Below, in pieces: positions 1 to 6,702 of a DNA stretch of 19,873 nucleotides. Below the pieces are notes generated by a model. It was not told the origin of the DNA. It worked only from the letters and a program-made list of their open reading frames with translations, and ran no database searches. The DNA comes from CBDUUP01 sp965370435 (GTDB lineage Bacteria; Chloroflexota; Anaerolineae; Anaerolineales; UBA11579), in assembly GCA_965370435.1 (NCBI GenBank), contig CBDUUP010000028.1, positions 1-19,873 on the forward strand, given 5' to 3'. Position numbers and translations under genes: made by a program. Positions within the stretch are counted from its first letter, which is position 1. Each line of letters starts with the position of its first letter.

Positions 1-108
1 GGTTTTTTTTTTTTTTTTTTTTTTTTATCCCCGCCAATTTTTGTTTGTGTTTTTTTTGCGGGGGGGGGGCGGAATCTCCCCCCTCAAACCCCCCCGACTC
101 CAGACTAT
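1..108. other. Homopolymer-rich, low-complexity contig end
   Basis: Bases 3-26 are an unbroken run of 24 T, bases 60-69 a run of 10 G, and several C-runs follow up to about base 96. Nothing coding-like is visible. Nothing else in the window has such homopolymers. I infer a sequencing or assembly artefact at a contig end, or tailing of a library fragment, more than real chromosome. Treat the first ~110 bases with suspicion. Confidence 0.7.
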
Positions 109-222
109 TGGTTGGTGGCTAACGCAATATTTCGCTCTTTTATGATTTATCATCCCACTTGCAACCTGCAACTCGCTGTCCCGCACTTGCCCTCTCTACG
201 CAATCATGCTATAAAGAAAGAG

Positions 223-1074
223 ATGATAACCCAAGAGAAATTATCGGTCCGGAACGCCGAGCATAGCGACCGCGCCTCGCTCGCCAACCTGATCCATTAC
301 CAAACCCACTCTCACCGCCACCTGGATTGGCGCTCCCCCCTGGATTGGATAGACCACCCACCCTTCTTGGTTGCCGAACAGTGGGGCCAACTGGTGGCTG
401 CGCTGGCCTGCCCGCCCGACCCGCCGGAAGTAGCCTGGATCCAGGTGTTTTCGGTGAACAACCTCATCACCCCTGACCGGGCCTGGCAGACCCTATGGCC
501 GCAGGTCCGCCAAGAACTGGCCCAAAGCAAGATCACCCTGGCCGCCATCACCCTGCAAGATTGGCTGCGGGAATTGCTGGCAGCCAGCGGTTTCGTTCAC
601 ACCCACAGCGTCGTCCACCTGGCCTGGGAGGAGAAAGCCTTGCCCCCGCCGCGTCCCGCCGAGGTCACCCTCCGCCCCCTTACCTCCGAAGACCTGCCCC
701 GGGTTCAGGAGGTGGATGCGGCTGCCTTCACCCCTCTCTGGCGGAACTCGCCGCCCTCCCTGAAATATGCTTTGAAGCAGGCCGCAGTCGCCACCGTGGC
801 CGAGAATGAAGCCGGGATCGTCGGCTACCAGATCAGCACACCCAATATGCTGGGCGGACATCTGGCCCGTCTGGCCGTGCATCCCGACGCCCAGGGGCAA
901 GGCGTCGCCTACACCCTGGTGCGTGACATGATGGCCCAGTTCCAGAAGCGCGGCGCCCTGCGGGTGAGCGTGAACACCCAGAACACCAACCAACCCTCCC
1001 TCAAACTCTACAGCAAACTCGGATTTCAACCCACGGGAGAGAGTCACCCCGTTCACCAGTACCATTTTGAATAA
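223..1074 (+). CDS. GNAT-family N-acetyltransferase with a second, degenerate N-terminal GNAT-like lobe
   Basis: Predicted cytoplasmic acyl-CoA-dependent N-acetyltransferase of 283 aa; substrate unknown. The C-terminal half (about residues 145-283) is a recognisable GNAT domain: a beta strand reading LARLAVHPDAQGQGVAYTLV carries the acetyl-CoA pyrophosphate-loop motif (Q-G-Q-G-V-A), followed by the late motif VNTQNTNQPSLKLYSKLGF typical of the family C-terminus. The N-terminal half (about 5-135) starts with a GNAT-like opening (LSVRNAEHSDRASLANLI) but shows no acetyl-CoA loop, so it is probably a decayed duplicate lobe, as in known tandem GNAT proteins. The frame is open upstream to a TTG at 112, but I chose ATG 223 because homology-like sequence begins there and a purine-rich AAGAAAGAG precedes it. 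Downstream is the V4R gene, 55 nt away and possibly co-transcribed. Function beyond the fold is not deducible. Confidence 0.85.
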   Translation: MITQEKLSVRNAEHSDRASLANLIHYQTHSHRHLDWRSPLDWIDHPPFLVAEQWGQLVAALACPPDPPEVAWIQVFSVNNLITPDRAWQTLWPQVRQELAQSKITLAAITLQDWLRELLAASGFVHTHSVVHLAWEEKALPPPRPAEVTLRPLTSEDLPRVQEVDAAAFTPLWRNSPPSLKYALKQAAVATVAENEAGIVGYQISTPNMLGGHLARLAVHPDAQGQGVAYTLVRDMMAQFQKRGALRVSVNTQNTNQPSLKLYSKLGFQPTGESHPVHQYHFE

Positions 1075-1129
1075 ATTCCGATAGCATCCCGACACCCGAA
1101 AATACCTCCACCCTTGGAGGGAAGCAGCC

Positions 1130-1744
1130 ATGAGTGAAGAATCCATCATCGTCAACGCCCTGGTCAGGCAAGCCCTGGTGGCCTCCGAAGAAGTTATGGG
1201 CGTGAACGGCCTCAACATCGTGCTCAAGAGCGCCGGGCTGGAGCAGTTCGTAGGCAATTATCCGCCCGACAACCTGGAACCGAGCATCAAGACCGCCCAA
1301 TATGCCCGGCTCAACCAGGCCATCGAAAGTTTCTACGGGAGGGGCGGGCGCGGCTTTCTCCGGCGGATTGGGAAGGCCTCTTTCCAGTACGCCACCCGGG
1401 AGCAGACCGCCTTGTTGGGGCTGGCGGGCGTGGCCCTCAAGGTCTTGCCCAAGAAACAGCGCATCCTCTTCATTCTCAACAGCATGGTCAACGCCCTCAA
1501 AAAAACCAATCCCCAGGTGGACGCCTGGGTGGACGAATCGGAGGGCCAGGTCGCCTTCGTGGACCGCACCTGCGCCATCTGCCACCAGCGCGCCAGCGAC
1601 CGGCCCATCTGCCATCTGTACGTCGGCTCGCTCACCGAAGCGGTACAGTGGGCGACCGGAACTGAACACCAGATCACTGAAACCCACTGCGCCGCTCAGG
1701 GAGATGAATACTGCCGTTTCGAAATCGGCGAACCGCTCTCCTGA
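1130..1744 (+). CDS. V4R-domain (4-vinyl reductase-like) protein
   Basis: A 204-aa soluble protein whose C-terminal ~70 residues match the V4R domain, a small-ligand-binding domain first named in bacteriochlorophyll protein BchJ and also found in regulators of aromatic catabolism and as a standalone sensor. Visible signature: C148-x2-C151, C161, the segment YVGSLTEAVQWATG, then H186-C187 and GDEYC195RFEIG, the usual end of V4R. The N-terminal ~120 residues are helical and carry no DNA-binding or enzymatic motif I recognise. The start ATG has a clear GGAGG at 1116-1120 with 9 nt spacing. Nothing nearby belongs to photosynthesis, so a BchJ role is not supported; a ligand- or metal-binding sensor or chaperone role is more likely. 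Family assignment is good, biochemical role unknown. Confidence 0.8.
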   Translation: MSEESIIVNALVRQALVASEEVMGVNGLNIVLKSAGLEQFVGNYPPDNLEPSIKTAQYARLNQAIESFYGRGGRGFLRRIGKASFQYATREQTALLGLAGVALKVLPKKQRILFILNSMVNALKKTNPQVDAWVDESEGQVAFVDRTCAICHQRASDRPICHLYVGSLTEAVQWATGTEHQITETHCAAQGDEYCRFEIGEPLS

Positions 1745-1751
1745 ACTCCAC

Positions 1752-1791
1752 CGGGATTCGCCCTTTCAGAGTCATTCGCCTTAGAATCCCG
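1752..1791. repeat. Inverted repeat just after the V4R gene
   Basis: CGGGATTC (1752-1759) and GAATCCCG (1784-1791) form a perfect 8-bp inverted repeat with a 24-nt loop, 8 nt after the V4R stop codon. There is no T-run after it, so it is not a canonical intrinsic terminator. It could end or stabilise the upstream transcript. The remaining sequence up to 1940 shows no convincing promoter. Confidence 0.4.
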
Positions 1792-1940
1792 TTAGAAAGT
1801 CCCATTAACTCTCCCCTATCCCTGGACAAATCACACCCAATCGTGGGAGAATCAGGGTATCATACTGATTACAATCCAAGTCGCCATCAACCTCTATAAC
1901 AGGCGATATCAAAGTTTGATGCTGAACCGAGGAAAAAACC

Positions 1941-2645
1941 ATGACCCAAAGATCAAGACGCCAAGAAAGACAACGCCAAAGAGCGAAGCGCAAACAAACC
2001 ACCACGCTGATGATCATCGGAGGGATTGCGTTGGTTGTGGCCGCGATCATGATCGTCCCCAACTTGCTGCCGGTGGGCGAGATTGTCGAAATCGCCCCCA
2101 AAGCGTACCCGATGACGAATGCAAATACCATGGGCGATCCCAACGCTCCGGTCACCATTATCGAATACTCCGACTTCCAATGCCCCTACTGCAAGAGATT
2201 TTCCGACCAGACCAAAGACCAGATCATCAACGCCTACGTCGTCACCGGTCAGGTATACTTCATCTTCCGCAGCTATGGAGAGTGGATTGGCCCCGAGTCT
2301 CTCGCCGCCGCGGAAGCCGCCTACTGCGCCGGGGACCAGAACCAATTCTGGCAATTCCACGATATGCTCTTCGCCAACCAGACCGGGGAGAACGTCGGCG
2401 CTTACAGGGACAACCGCCTGGTTGCCTTCGGTGAATACTTGGGCCTGGACATGGACGCATTCAACGCCTGCTTCAACGGACATGACAAACGCGACCAGGC
2501 ACAGCAAGACCTGATTGACGGACAAAATGCAGGCGTTCAAGGCACGCCCGCATTCTTCATCAACGGACAACTACTGCAAGGCGCAGAGCCATTCAGCGAA
2601 TTCCAAGCCCTCATCGAAGAGGCGCTTGCCGGAGATGGCGAATAA
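1941..2645 (+). CDS. Membrane-anchored DsbA-family thiol:disulfide oxidoreductase (copy 1)
   Basis: A 234-aa protein of the DsbA/BdbD-like thioredoxin_4 family that should make or reshuffle disulfide bonds outside the cytoplasmic membrane. Layout: a very basic cytoplasmic N-terminus (residues 1-19, Arg/Lys/Gln), a single membrane anchor (about 22-44), then the thioredoxin-fold domain. The redox site is C81-P-Y-C84 in the context DFQCPYCKRF, and the cis-proline loop is G201-T-P203. A second pair of cysteines (in AYCAGD and NACFNG) is shared with copy 2 and may form a structural disulfide. The helical insertion typical of DsbA lies between. The start has GAGGAAA just upstream. It is followed 43 nt later by a close paralogue, so the two are probably one transcript. 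No DsbB or VKOR-type partner is visible in the window. Confidence 0.9.
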   Translation: MTQRSRRQERQRQRAKRKQTTTLMIIGGIALVVAAIMIVPNLLPVGEIVEIAPKAYPMTNANTMGDPNAPVTIIEYSDFQCPYCKRFSDQTKDQIINAYVVTGQVYFIFRSYGEWIGPESLAAAEAAYCAGDQNQFWQFHDMLFANQTGENVGAYRDNRLVAFGEYLGLDMDAFNACFNGHDKRDQAQQDLIDGQNAGVQGTPAFFINGQLLQGAEPFSEFQALIEEALAGDGE

Positions 2646-2688
2646 GCTTCCTCATTAGCCCATCACAAATCTTCATCAGGAGAGAGAG

Positions 2689-3387
2689 ATGTCTCAAAGA
2701 GAAAGACGCAAAGAAAGAGCGCGCCAACGAGCCAAGCGCAAGCAGCAAACCACCATGTGGGTCATCGCCGGGATTGCCCTGGTCGTCGTCGCCATCATGG
2801 TCATCCCCGCTCTATTGATCCAAAAGCCTCCCACCAGGGAATATCTGGTTGACATGGGCAATGTTCTAGGAAACGCGCTGGGCGACCCCAACGCGCCGGT
2901 GATCATTCAAGACTTCTCCGATTTCCAGTGTCCCTATTGCCGCATATTCACCGAAGGAGACGAACAACGTCTCATAGAGCTTTACGTTAACACCGGAACA
3001 GTGTACTTCATTTACCGCAGCATGGGAGAGTGGGTAGGGCCTGAATCGGTGCCTGCAGCCGAAGCCGCCTATTGCGCCGGCGCACAAGGTCAATTCTGGG
3101 CTTACCACGATGTCCTTTTCGCCAACCAGGCCGGAGAGAATCAAGGCGCCTTTGCCCCCGACCGCCTAGAATTCTTCGCCAACTCTCTGGGGCTGGACGT
3201 TCCAGCGTTCCAGTCCTGCATGGAAAGCCATCAGTTTGCCGACCAGGTTGCTCTAGATCGAAAAGAAGGTGAAGATTATGGAGTAAAGGGCACGCCCAGC
3301 CTGGTCATAAATGGCAAACTTGTTGAAAACACATCTTTCGACGTAATTGTAGCTGAGATCGAAGCTATCTTGGGGGGATCTGAATAA
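2689..3387 (+). CDS. Membrane-anchored DsbA-family thiol:disulfide oxidoreductase (copy 2)
   Basis: A 232-aa paralogue of the preceding gene, about half identical by eye, with active site and cis-Pro at the same residue numbers: C81-P-Y-C84 and G201-T-P203. It has the same basic N-terminus (ending RQRAKRKQ), one membrane anchor (about 22-44) and an extracytoplasmic thioredoxin_4 domain. The extra Cys pair (AYCAGA, QSCMES) is conserved. The residues after CPYC differ (RIF against KRF), which could shift substrate or redox preference. The start is set by AGGAGAGAGAG immediately upstream. It ends just before a strong convergent hairpin. Most likely a tandem gene duplication with both copies intact. 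An oxidase role is inferred from the family; isomerase or reductase activity is possible. Confidence 0.9.
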   Translation: MSQRERRKERARQRAKRKQQTTMWVIAGIALVVVAIMVIPALLIQKPPTREYLVDMGNVLGNALGDPNAPVIIQDFSDFQCPYCRIFTEGDEQRLIELYVNTGTVYFIYRSMGEWVGPESVPAAEAAYCAGAQGQFWAYHDVLFANQAGENQGAFAPDRLEFFANSLGLDVPAFQSCMESHQFADQVALDRKEGEDYGVKGTPSLVINGKLVENTSFDVIVAEIEAILGGSE

Positions 3388-3401
3388 TTCCACCTCAGCA
3401 T

Positions 3402-3439
3402 AAAAAAATACCTCCCGCGGGATTGAACCCCGCGGGAGG
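3402..3439 (-). terminator. Intrinsic terminator of the Fe-S protein gene (possibly bidirectional)
   Basis: A perfect 11-bp GC-rich stem (CCTCCCGCGGG 3411-3421 with CCCGCGGGAGG 3429-3439) and a 7-nt loop. Read on the minus strand it is followed within two bases by seven T (complement of 3402-3408), the textbook form. It lies between the converging ends of the second dsbA-like gene and the minus-strand Fe-S gene. On the plus strand only TTGTGGTT follows, so plus-strand termination would be weaker. Confidence 0.9.
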
Positions 3440-3466
3440 TTGTGGTTAACTCAATTCAATCATCCC

Positions 3467-4543
3467 CTAACGAACATCTCCCATATCCAGGCCGCGATGG
3501 GCGGCGCGCACTTCTCCCCAATCTTCCTCCGTGACCGGAATAGGCAAGATATCCTCCTCTGGACGCCGCGCCAGACCCAAAGCCCCTTCCGGGCAGGCGG
3601 GGACGCACACCCCGCAGCCCACACAACGCACCTCATCCACCTGGGCCTCCCCCGCCAGGGTGAGGGCGTCGAACTGGCAGTATTCCACACACAGATCGCA
3701 GGCGATGCATAGATCCACCTCGACCTGGTTGACAAAGGCGGAGCGGGCCACCACGTTGGCGATGCCCATTTCAGACATACCCCGCAGAATGCCGCAGGAG
3801 CAGGTGCAGCAGTTGCAGACGAACCACAGCCCTTCCTGGTTGTTGCTCACCTGATGCACCAAACCGGCGTCGGAGGCGCGCCGTAAGGTAGCCGCCGCTT
3901 CCTCCTTGGTGAGCGCTTTGACGCTGTCACTCCCATCGAAGGCGTTGGGGAACTGGCTGAAGCTCAAACAAACGTCCAGGGGATGGTGACAGGGGTCGCC
4001 GATCAAGGTTTTCTGCTTGCGGCAGATGCAATCTAAAACACCCCAGGCTTTAGCATTATCCACCACGTCCATAGCTCGCTCATAAGGCCGGACTTCCATA
4101 TCCTTGCGGATTTCCTCCCCAATCGGAACTATCCGGGTCAACTGAGGTTGGATGGTGAGCGCCTGGGTGAAAGTCTGTTGATAATAGTCTTCAAACAGGC
4201 GGGCCATTTCGGCGTCCATTTTGTCAAACTGGTATTCATAGATCCCTATTGCAAAAGGAAGCAGTCCAAAGCCCAGGCCGCCCTCGGCCCGTCCGGCCTT
4301 GATGAGGCCCTCTTTGACCATCTTCTTGAGCATGATTTTGGTCTCTTTGGGGTCGCCGCCGGAACGGGCGGCGATCTGTTTGGAAGTCTCCAACGTCATG
4401 CGCAAGTGGGAGGCCAACTCAGCTTGCTCCGGGGAAAAGAGCTTGGCCAGCAAGCGAAGGTCGGCGCCGTCTTCGGTGGGCGGGTAGCTGTTGGGCAGGG
4501 CGTCCAGTCGCTCCGCCAGGCGTTTATAGATTTTTTCGTCCAT
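3467..4543 (-). CDS. Winged-helix-like N-terminus plus Cys-rich, two-[4Fe-4S] ferredoxin-type protein
   Basis: A 358-aa cytoplasmic protein. The C-terminus has two bacterial ferredoxin motifs, each C-x2-C-x2-C-x3-C: C279, C282, C285, C289 and C307, C310, C313, C317, the second followed by Pro. Before these come two further Cys groups: C172/C174 with C185 and C192 (in DCICRKQKTL and GDPCHHPLDVC), and a tight CNCCTCSC at 243-250 that could hold another metal centre. Residues about 30-85 resemble a winged helix (SKQIAARSGGDPKETKIMLK then MVKEGLI), so it may pair DNA or partner binding with electron transfer. The ATG at 4543 is preferred over an upstream in-frame start at 4588 because GGAGG (complement of 4551-4555) sits 7 nt before it. 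A strong terminator follows. Exact function unknown; similar proteins are usually annotated only as 4Fe-4S binding protein. Confidence 0.85.
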   Translation of the reverse strand: MDEKIYKRLAERLDALPNSYPPTEDGADLRLLAKLFSPEQAELASHLRMTLETSKQIAARSGGDPKETKIMLKKMVKEGLIKAGRAEGGLGFGLLPFAIGIYEYQFDKMDAEMARLFEDYYQQTFTQALTIQPQLTRIVPIGEEIRKDMEVRPYERAMDVVDNAKAWGVLDCICRKQKTLIGDPCHHPLDVCLSFSQFPNAFDGSDSVKALTKEEAAATLRRASDAGLVHQVSNNQEGLWFVCNCCTCSCGILRGMSEMGIANVVARSAFVNQVEVDLCIACDLCVEYCQFDALTLAGEAQVDEVRCVGCGVCVPACPEGALGLARRPEEDILPIPVTEEDWGEVRAAHRGLDMGDVR

Positions 4544-4550
4544 AGTTGTG

Positions 4551-4555
4551 CCTCC
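4551..4555 (-). promoter_or_regulatory. Ribosome binding site fixing the Fe-S gene start
   Basis: GGAGG on the minus strand, 7 nt before ATG 4543. It decides between this start and the in-frame start 15 codons upstream at 4588, which has no comparable site. Confidence 0.75.
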
Positions 4556-4588
4556 AGATATCAAGATATAGATAGGTGTTCCGGCCAA

Positions 4589-4597
4589 ATTATATCA
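4589..4597 (-). promoter_or_regulatory. Putative extended -10 promoter for the Fe-S gene
   Basis: The minus strand reads TGATATAAT here: a perfect TATAAT (4589-4594) preceded by the TGn extension. It would give a 5' UTR of about 40 nt before ATG 4543. No good -35 is seen at the expected distance, which is tolerated for extended -10 promoters. Inferred from sequence only. Confidence 0.45.
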
Positions 4598-4738
4598 GCT
4601 AGCAAACTGCCGGCTCGTATCTCAATCGAACGAACCCGCAGCCAAAATCCACTCCAGACGCGTTTTGAGAATATCGATTGAAACGTTCAGTTTATCTTTG
4701 GGGCTGCGAACCAGGCTCGCTCACCCCAGCTCAAAATA

Positions 4739-4957
4739 TTAGTCTTCTTCGGTGTAATATTTGAAGGAAACCTTCACCTTGGCCCGGTATGCGACGACCT
4801 TGCCATCTTCGATCTGCATGTCCATTTGAGTGACCTCGGCTATGCGCAAGTCGCGGAGGGACTTGGCTGCCGTCGCCACCGCCGCCGCAGCGGCCTTCTC
4901 CCAAGACTCGGGGCTGCTCCCCACCAGTTCAATGATCTTATACACGCTCTCGCTCAT
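4739..4957 (-). CDS. Dodecin family flavin-binding protein
   Basis: A 72-aa protein that matches the dodecin family over its whole length: opening VYKIIELVGSSPESWEKAA, a helix rich in Ala (AAAAAVATAAKSLRDLR), then strands ending AEVTQMDMQIEDGKVVAYRA and VKVSFKY. Dodecins assemble as hollow dodecamers that bind and store flavins or flavin breakdown products and limit their photochemistry. The length is normal for the family. The start has AAGGAGT upstream with suitable spacing, and a good sigma-70-type promoter lies about 45 nt upstream. It is likely its own transcription unit; the Fe-S gene downstream has its own putative promoter. Confidence 0.92.
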   Translation of the reverse strand: MSESVYKIIELVGSSPESWEKAAAAAVATAAKSLRDLRIAEVTQMDMQIEDGKVVAYRAKVKVSFKYYTEED

Positions 4958-4999
4958 GGCTGACTCCTTTTGTCTATGTGGTTGAAGGTATCTGTATAA

Positions 5000-5028
5000 A
5001 GAATAGCAGAAAAATCCGCTTTTGGCAA
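5000..5028 (-). promoter_or_regulatory. Sigma-70-type promoter for the dodecin gene
   Basis: On the minus strand, TTGCCA (complement of 5023-5028) and TATTCT (complement of 5000-5005) are separated by exactly 17 nt. The start of transcription would fall around 4993, giving a short UTR that includes the AAGGAGT ribosome site. Confidence 0.6.
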
Positions 5029-5041
5029 ATTATTATCTGCT

Positions 5042-5147
5042 GCGACTAAAGTCGCTACAACATTTACAAAGTCGGCCTTCGCCGACTATAAGCGCTTTTA
5101 GTCCGCCGAAGGGCGGACTTCGCAGTTGTTGGCGCGACTTTAGTCGC
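5042..5147. repeat. Nested palindromic intergenic repeat (three-hairpin element)
   Basis: The outer arms GCGACTAAAGTCGC (5042-5055) and GCGACTTTAGTCGC (5134-5147) are exact reverse complements, and each is also nearly palindromic by itself. Between them lie two perfect hairpins with tetraloops: GTCGGC/GCCGAC (5071-5086, loop CTTC) and AGTCCGCC/GGCGGACT (5100-5119, loop GAAG). The element therefore folds as a cruciform with two internal hairpins. It lies between the dodecin promoter and the RNase H stop. There is no coding capacity or T-tract. It resembles a REP/BIME- or MITE-like dispersed repeat; copy number in the genome cannot be seen from here. Confidence 0.75.
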
Positions 5148-5188
5148 TAAACGCCACTAATCTTCAAACCTCAACGCATCCCCCTCGC

Positions 5189-5896
5189 CTACTCAAAAAA
5201 CCGCTTCGCCGCCTCGACCATATAATTATTGCCGCAGTCGGGACAGTTAAAATAATACTCGAAATAATATTCCTGGCCTTTCTTGCGCTTCTTCCGTTTA
5301 GGGGTGCGCTTGACCACCGGCGTCCCGCACTTCCGGCAGGGCTGGCCCTCGGTGGTGATTTTGGCGTGGCTGGCGTTCTCCGCCTGGGACTTCTTCTGGG
5401 GAAAGTCAAAGCCCAACTGCGGGTCAACCTCAAAGCCCGAGTCATCGGTAAGATTATCCCCATTGGCCGCTATCCAGGATAACGCGTCACATCTCTCATT
5501 CTCCCGGTCCCCTGCATGGCCCTTCACCCAAAAGAACTCGACCTCGTGCCGGTCGCACACCGTCAGCAATCTCTCCCATAAGTCTGCGTTGGCGGCTTTT
5601 TTTCGCTTGTTCAGCAGCCAGCGGTTGGCCTGCCATTCCCGCGCCGACCCCTTATTCATGTTGTCAACCATGTACTTGGAGTCGCTGTGCAGAGTCACGC
5701 GACAATTATCCTTGAGCGATTCCAATCCCACCACCACCGCCAGGAGTTCCATCCGGTTGTTGGTGGTCTGCCGGAAGCCGCCCGACAGTTCCTTCCGCCG
5801 ATTCCCGAACAGCAAGACCACCCCATAACCCCCCGGCCCCGGATTGCCGACGCAGGCCCCGTCGGTGTAGATGGTGACTTCTTTGATTTCGGTCAT
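5189..5896 (-). CDS. rnhA: Ribonuclease HI with C-terminal zinc-ribbon-like extension
   Basis: Cleaves the RNA strand of RNA-DNA hybrids, removing R-loops and Okazaki primers. The N-terminal ~145 residues are a complete RNase HI domain: D12 (YTDGACVGNPGPGGYG), E50 (NNRMELLA), D72 (HSDSKY), the helper H127 (KGHAGD) and D137 (NERCDALS). All four metal-binding carboxylates are present, so it should be active. The usual bacterial enzyme ends at about 155 aa; this one is 235 aa, with an acidic linker and a tail bearing C187-x2-C190 and C218-x2-C221 around a Lys/Arg-rich stretch (about 197-208). That is a plausible zinc ribbon for nucleic-acid binding. The start ATG lies 7 nt after the DUF554 stop, so the two genes are co-transcribed and probably translationally coupled. 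Confidence 0.93.
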   Translation of the reverse strand: MTEIKEVTIYTDGACVGNPGPGGYGVVLLFGNRRKELSGGFRQTTNNRMELLAVVVGLESLKDNCRVTLHSDSKYMVDNMNKGSAREWQANRWLLNKRKKAANADLWERLLTVCDRHEVEFFWVKGHAGDRENERCDALSWIAANGDNLTDDSGFEVDPQLGFDFPQKKSQAENASHAKITTEGQPCRKCGTPVVKRTPKRKKRKKGQEYYFEYYFNCPDCGNNYMVEAAKRFFE

Positions 5897-5903
5897 GGGA
5901 TGA

Positions 5904-6617
5904 TCATACCCCTACCCCCAACACAGCCATCAACGCGACCACCAACGGGGCGATGAAAATGGCGGGCAAGAAATTCCCCACCCGGATGGGCTTCAACTCC
6001 AGCAGAACGATGCCGATCCCCAGGATGAGGATCCCGCCCACCGCCGTCATCTCGGCCATCATGGGGTCGGTGATGAAGGCCTGGGCCTGTATCGCCAGCA
6101 GGCTGAGGCCGCCCTGGTAGACCAATATCACCAACACCGAGAACAGCACCCCCACCCCCAGCGAGGAGGCAAAGGCCAGCGCAGCGAAGCCATCCAACAC
6201 CGACTTGATCGCCAACAGGCGGTAATCTCCCGACAGGCCGTCCTGGATTGAGCCTACAATCGTCATCGGGCCGACGCAGAAGACCAGCGAGGCAGTGAGG
6301 AATCCCCGGATGAACCGGCTGCCCTCGTCCACCTCCCCGCTGCCCCCGGCGAAGCGCGCCTCCAGGGCGGCCCCCAACCCCGCCAGGCGCCCCTCGATGC
6401 GCCACCACTCTCCCAGTATCCCGCCCACCAGCAGGCTTGCCAGTACAATGATGGGATTCTGGGTTTTGGTGAACATCTGCACGCCTATCGCCATGGTGAA
6501 CATCCCCAGCCCGGCGATAACGGTCTGGCGGATTCGCTCCGGCAGGCGGCCGCCAAACAAGACCCCCAGACCGCCCCCGATGAGAACCGTGACAATATTG
6601 AGTATTGTTCCAGTCAT
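5904..6617 (-). CDS. DUF554 family integral membrane protein (YqgA/YdfK-like)
   Basis: A 237-aa, highly hydrophobic protein matching DUF554 (E. coli YqgA, B. subtilis YdfK). Recognisable parts: the start MTGTILNIVTVLIGGGLGVL, a Gly-rich GGRLPERIRQTVIAGLGMFT, and GFLTASLVFCVGPMTIVGSI, the family hallmark. About six to seven membrane segments are expected. Family function is not established; transport has been suggested but not shown as far as I know. The start is supported by TAGGAGAC upstream. It is the first gene of a two-gene unit with rnhA. The 85 nt before it contain two small palindromes. Confidence 0.88.
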   Translation of the reverse strand: MTGTILNIVTVLIGGGLGVLFGGRLPERIRQTVIAGLGMFTMAIGVQMFTKTQNPIIVLASLLVGGILGEWWRIEGRLAGLGAALEARFAGGSGEVDEGSRFIRGFLTASLVFCVGPMTIVGSIQDGLSGDYRLLAIKSVLDGFAALAFASSLGVGVLFSVLVILVYQGGLSLLAIQAQAFITDPMMAEMTAVGGILILGIGIVLLELKPIRVGNFLPAIFIAPLVVALMAVLGVGV

Positions 6618-6636
6618 GCGTCTTCGTCTCCTATGG

Positions 6637-6649
6637 GTATCAATGATAC
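6637..6649. repeat. Small perfect palindrome before the DUF554 gene (operator-like)
   Basis: GTATCA-A-TGATAC is a perfect 6+1+6 inverted repeat about 20 nt upstream of the DUF554 start. Its size and position would suit a dimeric regulator binding near the start of transcription, but no regulator is identified and chance cannot be excluded. Confidence 0.3.
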
Positions 6650-6662
6650 ACTGTTTACCGAT

Positions 6663-6676
6663 CTCGCGCCCGCGAG
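6663..6676. repeat. Short GC-rich hairpin after the carbamoyltransferase gene
   Basis: CTCGCG-CC-CGCGAG, 6-bp arms, in the 85-nt gap between the carbamoyltransferase stop and the DUF554 start. No T-run follows on the minus strand, so termination here would be weak at best. Confidence 0.3.
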
Positions 6677-6702
6677 GGGAATAACTTATCCATCCCCTGA
6701 AA

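Noticed and set aside
112..222. TTG-initiated 37-aa extension of the acetyltransferase
   Set aside because: It begins in the suspect homopolymer-rich contig end, has no ribosome site and no GNAT-like sequence; ATG 223 fits better.
493..1257. 254-aa minus-strand open frame opposite the acetyltransferase
   Set aside because: Lies antisense to a clear GNAT gene and shows no domain; a GC-driven shadow frame.
4697..4730. GGGG/CCCC hairpin downstream of the dodecin gene as a terminator
   Set aside because: The stem is interrupted (4 bp plus 4 bp) and no T-run follows on the minus strand, so termination is not supported.
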